DNA from: an uncultured Phascolarctobacterium sp.
Lineage (GTDB): Bacteria > Bacillota > Negativicutes > Acidaminococcales > Acidaminococcaceae
Length of the DNA stretch: 64,000 nucleotides
Direction of reading: 5' to 3'
Assembly (NCBI RefSeq): GCF_905212365.1
Contig: NZ_CAJMEH010000001.1
Location: 1 to 64,000, forward strand
Below the pieces are notes generated by a model, which was not told where the DNA came from, did not search any database, and worked only from the letters and a program-made list of their open reading frames with translations. Positions 1-7,988 of the stretch are shown here, piece by piece. How positions within the stretch are numbered: the first letter of the stretch is position 1; each line of letters opens with the position of its first letter. The position numbers and the translations under genes were made by a program.

Positions 1-360
1 ATGTCCGCCGAATACATTAGGGCGGGCGGCAATGAAAATGTAATTTTGTGTGAGCGCGGCATCCGTACTTTTGAAACCTACACCCGCAATACGCTGGACT
101 TGAGCGCGATTCCCGCTGTGAAAAAGCTCAGCCATCTGCCGGTAGTAGTGGATCCCAGCCATGCCGCCGGTATGTGGTGGATGGTAGAGCCCTTGGCAAA
201 GGCTGCCGTAGCGGTAGGAGCCGACGGCTTGCTCATCGAGGTACATAACAATCCGGAATGCGCGCTGTGCGACGGCGCACAATCTTTGAAGCCGGAACGC
301 TTCGCACGCTTGATGCAGGATTTAAAGGGAATTGCCCGCATTGTCGGCAGGGAAATGTAA
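1..360 (+). CDS. aroF: 3-deoxy-7-phosphoheptulonate synthase (DAHP synthase), C-terminal part
   Basis: This enzyme condenses phosphoenolpyruvate and erythrose 4-phosphate, the entry step of the shikimate pathway. Only the last 119 codons are in the window, so the ATG at base 1 is an internal methionine. Visible motifs are GIRTFE, then [10 protein letters not shown] and [10 protein letters not shown] near the C-terminus, which fit the PheA/KDO8P-synthase-related class I-beta family common in Firmicutes. Any N-terminal ACT or chorismate-mutase domain would lie outside the window. It heads (or is internal to) the aromatic operon that follows; the 190-base gap before tyrA holds a palindromic repeat pair. 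The assignment is firm because of both the motifs and the neighbours. Confidence 0.93.
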   Translation: MSAEYIRAGGNENVILCERGIRTFETYTRNTLDLSAIPAVKKLSHLPVVVDPSHAAGMWWMVEPLAKAAVAVGADGLLIEVHNNPECALCDGAQSLKPERFARLMQDLKGIARIVGREM

Positions 361-365
361 AAATA

Positions 366-497
366 AAACTCCCCCAGACATTTTGCAAGCAAAATGCCAG
401 CCCCCTCAAGGAGGGGGCACAAAATTAGATTAAGCTTATTTTCTTGTCCTCCCTCGTTGAGGGAGGTGCCGAACGAATGTGAGGCGGAGGGAGTGGG
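366..497. repeat. BIME-like pair of palindromic intergenic repeats in inverted orientation
   Basis: Two related units face each other between aroF and tyrA. Unit 1 (368-418) begins ACTCCCCC, then holds a perfect hairpin CATTTTGC/GCAAAATG (379-396) and a perfect hairpin GCCCCCTC/GAGGGGGC (400-418). Unit 2 (448-494) on the opposite strand begins ACTCCCTCC, has a CATTCG/TTCGGC-like centre and ends in CCTCCCTC/GAGGGAGG (448-466). Both share the order start motif, small central hairpin, strong CCTC/GAGG hairpin. This arrangement is like REP/BIME elements. No other copy was seen in the window. Confidence 0.6.
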
Positions 498-551
498 CAA
501 TGGAGTAAAATTTTTCGCAGTATAGTAGTTTGGAATTTTTTAGGAGTGATT

Positions 552-1427
552 TTGTTGGAAGCTGGTTTTAGAAGTACCCAATGGCAGGAGCTGACCTTTG
601 CCGTCGTAGGCCTGGGGTTGATTGGCGGATCTTACGCTAAGGCGCTGCGCCAATTGCAGGCCAAGCGCATCATCGGCGTGGAGCGTAATCCTGTAGTGCT
701 GCGGCAGGCAGTTGAGCTGGGAATTATCGACGAGGCGCTGACGGAGGCAGGCCCTGAGCTGGCACAGGCCGACGTGCTGATTTGCGCTATTTATCCCGAG
801 GCTATCGCAGGCTTCATTAAAAGCAACGTGCAGTTTTTGTCGCCTCATGTGCTGATAACCGACGTGGCCGGCATCAAGGGCGATATGATTCGCCGGGTGC
901 AGGAGGCGTTGCTGCCCGGCATGGAATTTATCAGCGGACACCCGATGGCCGGACGGCAGAGCAGCGGCTTGGCTATGGCGGACGCGGCTATTTTCCATAA
1001 CGCTAATTATATCGTCGTGCCGGAAGCAGGCAATACGCCGCAGGCCGTGGCCTGGCTGGAGCAGTTCGCTTTGGCGCTGGGCTGCGCGCGCACGGTGCGC
1101 GTAACGCCGGAGGAGCACGACCGCACGATTGCCTTCACCAGCAATTTGCCCCATGTGACGGCGGTGGCTTTAATGGACAGCTCGTCTTATAACGAAAAAA
1201 CCAGGTACTTCGTAGCCGGAAGCTTCCGCGACGGCACCCGCGTTGCGGACATCAACCCGGAGCTGTGGTGCAGCCTTTTCCTGGCGAATAAGGAAAAGGT
1301 AGCCGACGAAATCGATAAATATATGGAGCAGCTGGAGCTGTGGCGCAACGCCTTGCGCGCAGGCGACGGCGAAACGCTGAAAGCTTTAATGCGGACTGCG
1401 GCTGCTCGCCGAAAGGAGCTTTATTGA
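552..1427 (+). CDS. tyrA: prephenate dehydrogenase
   Basis: Oxidises prephenate to 4-hydroxyphenylpyruvate for tyrosine synthesis with NAD(P). The Rossmann motif GLGLIGGS lies near residue 20 and the catalytic-region motif SGHPMAGRQSSG near residue 130, followed by the all-helical dimerisation domain; about 291 residues is normal for a monofunctional TyrA, and no ACT or chorismate mutase domain is fused. The frame is open from GTG 546, but that GTG is inside the AGGAG at 542-546; TTG 552 or 555 lies 5 or 8 bases downstream and is the more likely start. The stop overlaps the aroB start by one base, implying coupled translation. Confidence 0.93.
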   Translation: MLEAGFRSTQWQELTFAVVGLGLIGGSYAKALRQLQAKRIIGVERNPVVLRQAVELGIIDEALTEAGPELAQADVLICAIYPEAIAGFIKSNVQFLSPHVLITDVAGIKGDMIRRVQEALLPGMEFISGHPMAGRQSSGLAMADAAIFHNANYIVVPEAGNTPQAVAWLEQFALALGCARTVRVTPEEHDRTIAFTSNLPHVTAVALMDSSSYNEKTRYFVAGSFRDGTRVADINPELWCSLFLANKEKVADEIDKYMEQLELWRNALRAGDGETLKALMRTAAARRKELY

Positions 1428-2491
1428 TGCAGAAAATTCATGTGGACTTAGGCCCTCACGCTTACGATATCGAAATCGCGGCGGGGCTGCTGCCCAGCGT
1501 GGGCGCTAAGGTGGCGGCGCTGCTGCCCAAGGCCCGCAAGGCAGCGATTATCAGCGACAGCAACGTAGCGCCGCTGTATGCCGCAGCGCTAGCCGAAAGC
1601 TTGCGGCAGGCAGGGCTTGCTGTGCTGCAGATTGTTTTTCCCGCAGGCGAGCAGAGCAAAAATATTACGGTGCTGAGCCGGGTTTTGGAAGAGCTGGCTG
1701 AAGGCGGCCTGACCCGCAGCGACGTGGTAGTAACGCTGGGCGGCGGCGTGGTCGGCGATTTGGGCGGCTTTGCGGCTGCCAGTTATATGCGCGGCGTGGC
1801 CTTTGTGCAGGTTCCCACCTCTTTGCTGGCGCAGATTGACAGCAGCGTGGGCGGTAAGGTAGCCGTGGATTTGCAGGCGGGCAAGAATTTAGCTGGCGCA
1901 TTTTATCAGCCTAAGGCTGTGTTTATCGATACGGATTTGCTGGCGACGCTGCCGGTGCGCTTCTTGCACGACGGTTTGGCGGAAGCCATTAAGTATGGCT
2001 GTATTAAGGACGCGGCGCTGTTTGAAAAATTGGCGGGCTTTGCCGATGACGCGGAGCTTTTGCGCGATATCGGCAGCGTAGTGGCCAGCTGCTGCGCTAT
2101 CAAAGCGCGCATTGTGGAGCAGGACGAATTTGATACGGGCCTGCGGATGCTGCTGAACTTCGGCCACACCTTGGGCCACGCTATTGAGCAGCACTTTGGC
2201 TACAGTCAATTTACGCACGGCGAGGGCGTGGCTATCGGCATGTACCAGCTGACCCAGCGCACGGAAGCCATGGGCCTGACAGCGCCGGGAACGGCGGAGC
2301 GCATTAAGAGCGTACTGCTGCAATACGGCTTGCCGCTGACTGCGGGCGTGGATAAAAGCCTGCTGCTGGACGCCATGGCGCGTGATAAAAAGAAAAACGG
2401 CAGCAGCATTACGCTTATCGTACTCAAGGCTATCGGCGAGGGCACGCTGCGTAAGCTGGAATGGCAGCAAGTGCCGGAATATTTAGGATAA
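1427..2491 (+). CDS. aroB: 3-dehydroquinate synthase
   Basis: Second shikimate step: converts DAHP to 3-dehydroquinate with NAD and a divalent metal. The nucleotide-binding motif GGGVVGDLGGF is near residue 105 and SSVGGKVAVD near 149; metal ligands are expected in GLAEAIKYG (about 186) and the two histidine motifs FGHTLGHAIE (about 247-251) and FTHGEGVAIG (about 264). At 354 residues it has the usual length. The ATG at 1427 was chosen because it follows GAAAGGAG at 1411-1418 with good spacing and shares a base with the tyrA stop; a longer upstream frame is not supported by a ribosome site. Confidence 0.97.
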   Translation: MQKIHVDLGPHAYDIEIAAGLLPSVGAKVAALLPKARKAAIISDSNVAPLYAAALAESLRQAGLAVLQIVFPAGEQSKNITVLSRVLEELAEGGLTRSDVVVTLGGGVVGDLGGFAAASYMRGVAFVQVPTSLLAQIDSSVGGKVAVDLQAGKNLAGAFYQPKAVFIDTDLLATLPVRFLHDGLAEAIKYGCIKDAALFEKLAGFADDAELLRDIGSVVASCCAIKARIVEQDEFDTGLRMLLNFGHTLGHAIEQHFGYSQFTHGEGVAIGMYQLTQRTEAMGLTAPGTAERIKSVLLQYGLPLTAGVDKSLLLDAMARDKKKNGSSITLIVLKAIGEGTLRKLEWQQVPEYLG

Positions 2492-2502
2492 AGGTAAAGC
2501 AC

Positions 2503-3828
2503 ATGGATTTGAACAAATTAACGCAAGACGCTACAGTAAAAATATATCCTGCAAAATTGCAGGGCACGGTGCAGGCTCCCTCCTCCAAAAGCATGGGGCA
2601 CCGGGAAATAATCTGCGCCGGTCTGGCGGCAGGCACGAGTATCGTGGACAATATCAGTATGTCCAAGGATATCGAGGCTACCATGCGCTGCTTGAAGGCG
2701 CTGGACGTGGCCGTGGACGAAATTCCCAGCATGCTGCCGGGGCGCAAGGCCTTGCAGATTACCGGCACGGGACGCCCCGCAGCGGCGGCAGATTCTGTGG
2801 ACTGCGGCGAAAGCGGCTCCACCCTGCGGTTTTTCATTCCTTTGGGCGCGACGCTGAACTGTCCGCTGACCTTTATGGGCCACGGCAAGCTGGTATCCCG
2901 CCCTTTGCAGGCTTATTACGATATTTTTGACGAGCAGCTTATTCAATATTTTACGGACGGCGGCAATTTGCCTTTGACGGTCAACGGCCGTCTGCGTCCG
3001 GGGATTTTTAAGCTGCCGGGCAATGTCAGCAGCCAGTTTGTCAGCGGGCTGCTGTTTGCGCTGCCCTTATTGGACGGCGATTCGGTGATTGAAATTACTT
3101 CGCCGCTGGAATCGGCGGCGTATGTGGATATGACGCTGCAATGCCTTGCTAAGTACGGTGTCAGCGTAAACAACGAAAACGGCGCGCACCGCCGCTATCT
3201 GATGTCGGGCAAGCAGCGCTACCGGGCGCAGAACAGCCGAGTGGAGGGCGACTGGTCCCAGGCGGCCTTTTGGCTGGCAGGCGGCAGCCTGGGCAGCGAG
3301 GTGGTATGCAGCGGCGTGGATTTCGCTTCGCTGCAGGGCGATAAGGCCGTGGTGGGAATTATGGAGCGCATGGGAGCAAACATTGCTTGCGGCGAAAACG
3401 CCGTTACCGTGAGTGGCGGCGTAACTCAGGCTACGGTTATCGACGCGGCCAACTGTCCCGATATTATTCCCGTACTGACGGCTGCGGCTGCGGTCAGCGA
3501 GGGCATTACTAAAATTATCAACGCGGCGCGGCTGCGTATTAAGGAATGCGACCGCTTGGCGGCTATGACCAGCGAGCTTAGTAAAATGGGCGCGCAGATT
3601 GTGGAGGAGGACGAGGGCTTGACCGTTTACGGGCAGCCCAGCGGCCTGATTGGCGGCGTGGATGTGGACGCCTGGAACGACCACCGCATCGCTATGAGCC
3701 TGGCCATTGCGGCCCAACGCTGTCGCCTGCCCATCGTGCTGCACGGCGCGGGCAGCGTCAGCAAATCCTATCCGACTTTCTGGACCGATTACTGCGCTTT
3801 GGGCGGAAAGATTGAGGTGCTGGCATGA
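2503..3828 (+). CDS. aroA: 3-phosphoshikimate 1-carboxyvinyltransferase (EPSP synthase)
   Basis: Transfers the enolpyruvyl group of PEP to shikimate 3-phosphate. It shows the two-domain inverted alpha/beta EPSPS fold signatures: SSKSMGHR near residue 25 (substrate-binding lysine and serine), ECGESGST-like DCGESGSTLR near 105, RIKECDRLAAM near 350 and DHRIAMS near 400. The SSKSMGHR and GESGST forms vary from the E. coli type, as in many Firmicutes. ATG 2503 fits the family N-terminus and follows an AAAGG; an upstream in-frame ATG at 2461 lies inside aroB. It ends in an ATGA overlap with aroC. Confidence 0.96.
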   Translation: MDLNKLTQDATVKIYPAKLQGTVQAPSSKSMGHREIICAGLAAGTSIVDNISMSKDIEATMRCLKALDVAVDEIPSMLPGRKALQITGTGRPAAAADSVDCGESGSTLRFFIPLGATLNCPLTFMGHGKLVSRPLQAYYDIFDEQLIQYFTDGGNLPLTVNGRLRPGIFKLPGNVSSQFVSGLLFALPLLDGDSVIEITSPLESAAYVDMTLQCLAKYGVSVNNENGAHRRYLMSGKQRYRAQNSRVEGDWSQAAFWLAGGSLGSEVVCSGVDFASLQGDKAVVGIMERMGANIACGENAVTVSGGVTQATVIDAANCPDIIPVLTAAAAVSEGITKIINAARLRIKECDRLAAMTSELSKMGAQIVEEDEGLTVYGQPSGLIGGVDVDAWNDHRIAMSLAIAAQRCRLPIVLHGAGSVSKSYPTFWTDYCALGGKIEVLA

Positions 3829-4919
3829 GCGGCGTTTTTGGCATGAATATCAAAATGAGCATTTACGGCGAATCCCACGGCCGCTCCATCGGCGTGGTGC
3901 TGGACGGCCTGCCGCCGGGACTGGCGCTGGATGAAGAAGCGATAGCTAAGGAAATGGCTCGCCGTGCTCCCGGTCAAAGCGCGCTGACCACGGCGCGCAA
4001 GGAAAGCGACGCAGTGGAAATCCAGAGCGGTTTTTTCAACGGCTTTACTACGGGCACGCCCTTGTGCGCTCGCATTGCCAACAGCGACCAGCATTCTAAG
4101 GATTACAGCATTTTGCAGGATAAAATGCGCCCCGGCCACGCGGATTACGCAGGGCACGTGCGCTATCAGGGCTTTAACGATTATCGCGGCGGCGGCCATT
4201 TCAGCGGACGCTTGACTGCGCCATTGGTTTTTGCCGGCGCGGTGGCTAAGCAGGCCTTGGCCCAGTACGGCGTACTTGTGGGCGCGCATATCCTGCGCAT
4301 CAGCGATATCGAGGATGCGGCCTTCGACCCTATGGGCATGACGGACGCGGAGCTGCTGGCCTTGCAGGCTAAAGCCTTCCCCGTGCTGGACGACGCTGCC
4401 GGAGAAAAAATGCAGCGGCGTATTTTGCAGGCCAAGGGAGATTTAAACAGCGTTGGCGGCGTAGTGGAGGCCATGTCGCTGCATCTGCCTGCGGGCGTAG
4501 GCGCGCCTTATTTCGATTCGGTGGAAAGCCGTTTAAGCCACGGCTTGTTTTCCGTGCCTGCGGTGAAGGGCGTGGAGTTTGGCGATGGCTTCGGCTTCGC
4601 AGGTTTGACGGGAGCTGAGGCCAACGACGAGCTGCATTACGACGGCGGCCAGGTGCGCGCGCTGACCAATCATAACGGCGGCGTGACCGGCGGCATTACC
4701 AATGGCATGCCTTTGGTGCTGCGGGCCGCGCTCAAGCCCACGCCGTCCATTTCGCGCCAGCAGCGCACGGTGAGCCTGAAAGAAAAAAGCGATACGACGC
4801 TGACCATCGTTGGGCGTCACGACCCCTGCATTGTGCAGCGCGCCGTACCGGTTATCGAAGCGGTTGTGGCCTGGAACCTGTGGGACTTAATATTGGAAGC
4901 AAAGAAATGGGAGAAATAA
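3825..4919 (+). CDS. aroC: chorismate synthase
   Basis: Final step of the common pathway: anti-elimination of phosphate from EPSP to chorismate, needing reduced FMN. The first family signature GESHGRSIGVVLDGLPPG is at residues 16-33, and the late signature RHDPCIVQRAVPVIEA is near 330. Length (364) is typical. The ATG is in the aroA stop (ATGA), an arrangement that couples the two. The gene is one base apart from pheA. The protein has the short form without a fused flavin reductase, so reduced flavin must come from elsewhere. Confidence 0.97.
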   Translation: MSGVFGMNIKMSIYGESHGRSIGVVLDGLPPGLALDEEAIAKEMARRAPGQSALTTARKESDAVEIQSGFFNGFTTGTPLCARIANSDQHSKDYSILQDKMRPGHADYAGHVRYQGFNDYRGGGHFSGRLTAPLVFAGAVAKQALAQYGVLVGAHILRISDIEDAAFDPMGMTDAELLALQAKAFPVLDDAAGEKMQRRILQAKGDLNSVGGVVEAMSLHLPAGVGAPYFDSVESRLSHGLFSVPAVKGVEFGDGFGFAGLTGAEANDELHYDGGQVRALTNHNGGVTGGITNGMPLVLRAALKPTPSISRQQRTVSLKEKSDTTLTIVGRHDPCIVQRAVPVIEAVVAWNLWDLILEAKKWEK

Positions 4920-4920
4920 A

Positions 4921-6039
4921 ATGCAGGAGCTTGATTTAGAACTCATCCGCAAGGAAATAGACAAGGCCGACCAGCAGCTGGCCGAGGTGCTGGAGCAGCG
5001 CCTGCAATTAGTAATGCAGGTGGCGGCTTATAAAAAATCCAAGGGTATGCCCGTAAAGGATAAAAATCGCGAAGCCAAGGTTATCGCTAAGGTTGCCGGT
5101 CTTTTGGAAAACAAGGATTATTCTATCGCCGTGAAAAATATTATGCGCGGCATCATCGACCAGGCCTGCGTTTTGGAAGAAACGGCCATGAGCGAAGCCA
5201 GCGACCGCACCTTCGAGGTGGCCTGCTTCGGCCCCGCCGGCTCCTTCACCCATCAGGCGCTGGACGAATATTTCCGCGGACGCAAATACAATCGCCATCA
5301 TTACAATACCTTTGAAGAGGTCATCAGCAGCATTTCCGACGGCTCCATGGATTACGCCGTGCTGCCCATCGAAAACAGTTCCACCGGCGGCATCACCGAG
5401 GTTTATGACCTGCTGCGCCATTACGATTGCAGCATCGTGGGCGAGCAGTGCGTGAAAATCGAGCAAAATCTTTTGGGCTGCGCCGGCGCGACGCTGCAAA
5501 GCATCAAGACGGTTTATTCCCATCCCCAAGGCTTTAAACAGTGCAAGGATTTCTTCCGCGATTACCCCGACATGGAGCAGGTGCCCTATTTCAGCACCAG
5601 CAAAAGCGCCGAAGAGGTGGCGGAAAAGCAGGATATTACCCTGGGCGCAGTAGCGGGCAAGGCGGCGGCCGATATGTATAATTTGCAGATTATCGCCCCG
5701 GCCATCAACAGCAACAGCAATAATTACACCCGCTTCGTGATTATCGCCCGCAAGCCGGAAATCATTCCTCACGCCAATAAAATTACGCTGATTGTAGCCG
5801 TGAAGCATGAAACCGGCTCTTTGTACAAAATGCTGGCCAGCTTTTACCATACTGGTCTAAACCTGATGAACCTAGAATCGCGGCCCATGGGCAGCAAATC
5901 CTGGGAATACTTTTTCTATATCGACGTAACGGGCAATTTGTCCGACCCGTTGGTGGCGGACGTGATGGAAGAGGTCAAGGCCAAGAGTACTTACTTAAAG
6001 ATTTTGGGCAATTACCGCGCTTACGAAAAGAAGAAATAA
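4921..6039 (+). CDS. pheA: bifunctional chorismate mutase / prephenate dehydratase (P-protein)
   Basis: Makes phenylpyruvate from chorismate in two steps. Residues 1-90 are an AroQ-type chorismate mutase helix bundle (LDLELIRKEIDKAD, LEQRLQLVMQVAAYK), 100-280 a prephenate dehydratase domain (FGPAGSFTHQAL, PIENSSTGGI, NYTRFVII) and 290-372 an ACT domain with NLESRP, the segment that binds phenylalanine in feedback-inhibited homologues. All three parts are intact, so feedback control by phenylalanine is likely (inference from family). 372 residues matches E. coli PheA in length. It sits between aroC and aroE in the operon with gaps of 1-2 bases. Confidence 0.95.
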   Translation: MQELDLELIRKEIDKADQQLAEVLEQRLQLVMQVAAYKKSKGMPVKDKNREAKVIAKVAGLLENKDYSIAVKNIMRGIIDQACVLEETAMSEASDRTFEVACFGPAGSFTHQALDEYFRGRKYNRHHYNTFEEVISSISDGSMDYAVLPIENSSTGGITEVYDLLRHYDCSIVGEQCVKIEQNLLGCAGATLQSIKTVYSHPQGFKQCKDFFRDYPDMEQVPYFSTSKSAEEVAEKQDITLGAVAGKAAADMYNLQIIAPAINSNSNNYTRFVIIARKPEIIPHANKITLIVAVKHETGSLYKMLASFYHTGLNLMNLESRPMGSKSWEYFFYIDVTGNLSDPLVADVMEEVKAKSTYLKILGNYRAYEKKK

Positions 6040-6041
6040 AA

Positions 6042-6860
6042 ATGGAAAAGCTATACGGACTTTTAGGCGGCAAGCTGGGGCACAGCCTGTCGCCGCAGAT
6101 TCACCAGCTGTTTTTCGCTTATACGGGGCGCAGCGGCCAGTATAATTTGCTGGAAACGGAGCTGGAGGATTTGCCGCAGCGGCTGCAGGAGCTGTGCCGC
6201 GCTTATGCGGGCTGCAATGTGACCATTCCTCATAAGCTGCACGTTATGCCGCTGCTGGATAAAATTGCGCCGGAGGCTGCGGCCATCGGCGCAGTCAATA
6301 CCATCAAATTTACCGATGGCGTTGCGTTGGGCTATAACACGGATTATTTCGGCTTCGGGCGCATGCTGGCTTATAATGAAATTGAGCTGGCAGGCCGTAC
6401 TGCCGCAGTGCTGGGCACGGGCGGAGCGGCGCGGGCAGTAGTCAAATATTTGGCAGACCAGGGCGTGAGCATGCTGTATTTAGTTACCCGCGACGTCAGC
6501 AAGGCCGACGGACATTTTTTGGAAATCGCGCCCATGGCGCAGTTTGTGAATTACGAAGAGCTGCGCGCTTTGCAGGGCGATTTGCTGGTCAACTGTACGC
6601 CGGTGGGTATGTACCCCAAAATTGCGGCGTCGCCCGTAGATGCGGAAATCAGCGCGGCTTTCGGCGCCAGCGTGGATTTAATCTACAATCCGGCGCAAAC
6701 CTTGTTTTTGCAGCAGGCACAGGCGGCGGGGCATAAGGCGGTCAACGGCTTATTCATGCTGGTGGCGCAGGCAGTGGCGGCGCAAGAAATCTGGCAGGAC
6801 GAAAGTTATGACAGCGGTTTAATCGTGCGCATCATGCGGGAGCTGGAGCAACAGCTATGA
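6042..6860 (+). CDS. aroE: shikimate dehydrogenase
   Basis: Reduces 3-dehydroshikimate to shikimate with NADPH. Motifs: GHSLSPQIHQ near residue 14 (substrate site), NVTIPHK near 60 with the catalytic lysine, VNTIK near 87, the nucleotide-binding GTGGAARAVVKYL near 127, NCTPVGMYP near 187 and NGLFMLVAQA near 232. All key positions of the AroE subfamily are kept, so it is not one of the YdiB or quinate-type relatives on sequence grounds I can see. It overlaps aroK by ATGA. Confidence 0.95.
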   Translation: MEKLYGLLGGKLGHSLSPQIHQLFFAYTGRSGQYNLLETELEDLPQRLQELCRAYAGCNVTIPHKLHVMPLLDKIAPEAAAIGAVNTIKFTDGVALGYNTDYFGFGRMLAYNEIELAGRTAAVLGTGGAARAVVKYLADQGVSMLYLVTRDVSKADGHFLEIAPMAQFVNYEELRALQGDLLVNCTPVGMYPKIAASPVDAEISAAFGASVDLIYNPAQTLFLQQAQAAGHKAVNGLFMLVAQAVAAQEIWQDESYDSGLIVRIMRELEQQL

Positions 6861-7357
6861 AAAATATTATTTTAATCGGGATGCCCGGCTGCGGCAAAAG
6901 CACTTTGGGCAAGCGGCTGGCCAAGCGCTTGGACCGCGAATTTTTCGACGCTGACGAAGTGTTGGAACAGCGGGAGCAGCGCACCATCAAAAGCTTTTTT
7001 GCAGAAAGCGAGGACGCCTTTCGCGAGGCGGAAACCCGCACGCTGGCCTATCTGGCACAGCTGCAGGGCGTCGTTATCGCCACGGGCGGCGGCGCGGTCA
7101 AGCGGCCGCAGAATATGGAGCTGCTCAAGCGGCAGGGCGTAGTGCTGTTTTTAGACCGGCAGCCGGATAAAATTATCGGCTGCATCGAAGGCGACGCGCG
7201 GCCTCTGCTGGCCGACGATAAGCAGCGCCTGTACACGCTGTACGACGAGCGCATCGCTCTTTACCGCCGTCACGCGGATAAAATTATTGAAAATAACGGC
7301 GACTTCGGCAAAACGCTGGCGCTTTTAGCGCAGTATGCTAAAGAAATCGCAGAATAA
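6857..7357 (+). CDS. aroK: shikimate kinase
   Basis: Phosphorylates shikimate at the 3-position. The P-loop GMPGCGKST is at residues 8-16, the shikimate-binding FDADE near 31, FREAETRTL near 55 and GGGAVK near 77, then the lid region around ARPLLADD. The 166-residue length is normal. Start overlaps the aroE stop (ATGA). Some shikimate kinases in operons are fused to AroB or AroE; this one is free-standing. Confidence 0.95.
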   Translation: MKNIILIGMPGCGKSTLGKRLAKRLDREFFDADEVLEQREQRTIKSFFAESEDAFREAETRTLAYLAQLQGVVIATGGGAVKRPQNMELLKRQGVVLFLDRQPDKIIGCIEGDARPLLADDKQRLYTLYDERIALYRRHADKIIENNGDFGKTLALLAQYAKEIAE

Positions 7358-7369
7358 GCGAGGGATAAT

Positions 7370-7810
7370 ATGCGAAGAATTTTAGTATTAAACGGGCCCA
7401 ATATCAATATGCTGGGCACCAGGGAAAAGGCTATTTACGGCCGCCGCGACTACGACAGCCTGTGCGCCTACATCCGCTCGGCGGCGGCTAAATTAGGCGT
7501 GGAAGTAGAACTTTTGCAAAGCAATTATGAGGGCGACATCGTTACCGCCATTCAAAAAGCTTACGGCGCTTTCGACGGCATTGTCATCAACCCCGCCGCC
7601 TTCACTCACTACAGCGTGGCGATTCTGGACGCGCTGAAGGCCGTTAATCTTCCGGCCATCGAGGTGCATATCAGCAATATTCACCAGCGCGAGGAATTCC
7701 GCCATCATTCCGTAACGGTAGCAGGCTGCATCGGGCAGATTTGCGGCCTGGGCTTTGCCGGTTATGCTCTGGCTTTGGAGGCGCTGGCCGTGTACGAGCC
7801 CGAAGCGTAA
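7370..7810 (+). CDS. aroQ: 3-dehydroquinate dehydratase, type II
   Basis: Dehydrates 3-dehydroquinate to 3-dehydroshikimate by the trans-elimination mechanism of the dodecameric type II enzymes. Motifs are NGPNINMLGTRE (residues 8-19), the tyrosine-bearing AIYG, NPAAFTHYS near 74 and EVHISNIHQREEFR near 98, ending with the histidine pair HHS and GFAGYALAL. It is the last gene of the aromatic operon, 12 bases after aroK, and is followed by a strong terminator. With AroB and AroE it closes the full set of pathway enzymes in this cluster. Confidence 0.96.
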   Translation: MRRILVLNGPNINMLGTREKAIYGRRDYDSLCAYIRSAAAKLGVEVELLQSNYEGDIVTAIQKAYGAFDGIVINPAAFTHYSVAILDALKAVNLPAIEVHISNIHQREEFRHHSVTVAGCIGQICGLGFAGYALALEALAVYEPEA

Positions 7811-7853
7811 GAACGCTGCACGCGGCTGACAAGAGCATACCTGCGGCGTATCA

Positions 7854-7887
7854 AAGCTTCTCCTGCTGGGGAGAAGCTTAATTTTTT
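7854..7887 (+). terminator. Rho-independent terminator of the aromatic operon
   Basis: A perfect 10-bp stem AAGCTTCTCC/GGAGAAGCTT (7854-7863 and 7870-7879) with a 6-base loop is followed by AATTTTTT. It lies 44 bases after the aroQ stop. Confidence 0.88.
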
Positions 7888-7988
7888 GCCTTAATTTAAC
7901 TAAAATTCACAATTTTGCTTGCTATTTTATTTAGTGTACGCTATTATAATTACAGCTAATATTATTTTAAGGAAGTGGGAGTGTTTTT

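Noticed and set aside
361..545. T-box or trp/tyr-type leader before tyrA
   Set aside because: Hairpins are palindromic repeat units in inverted pair and lack the T-box core (TGGNACCGCG); the position is inside an operon.
5008..5850. Minus-strand open frame opposite pheA
   Set aside because: Antisense of a clear P-protein; low-complexity and no start signals.
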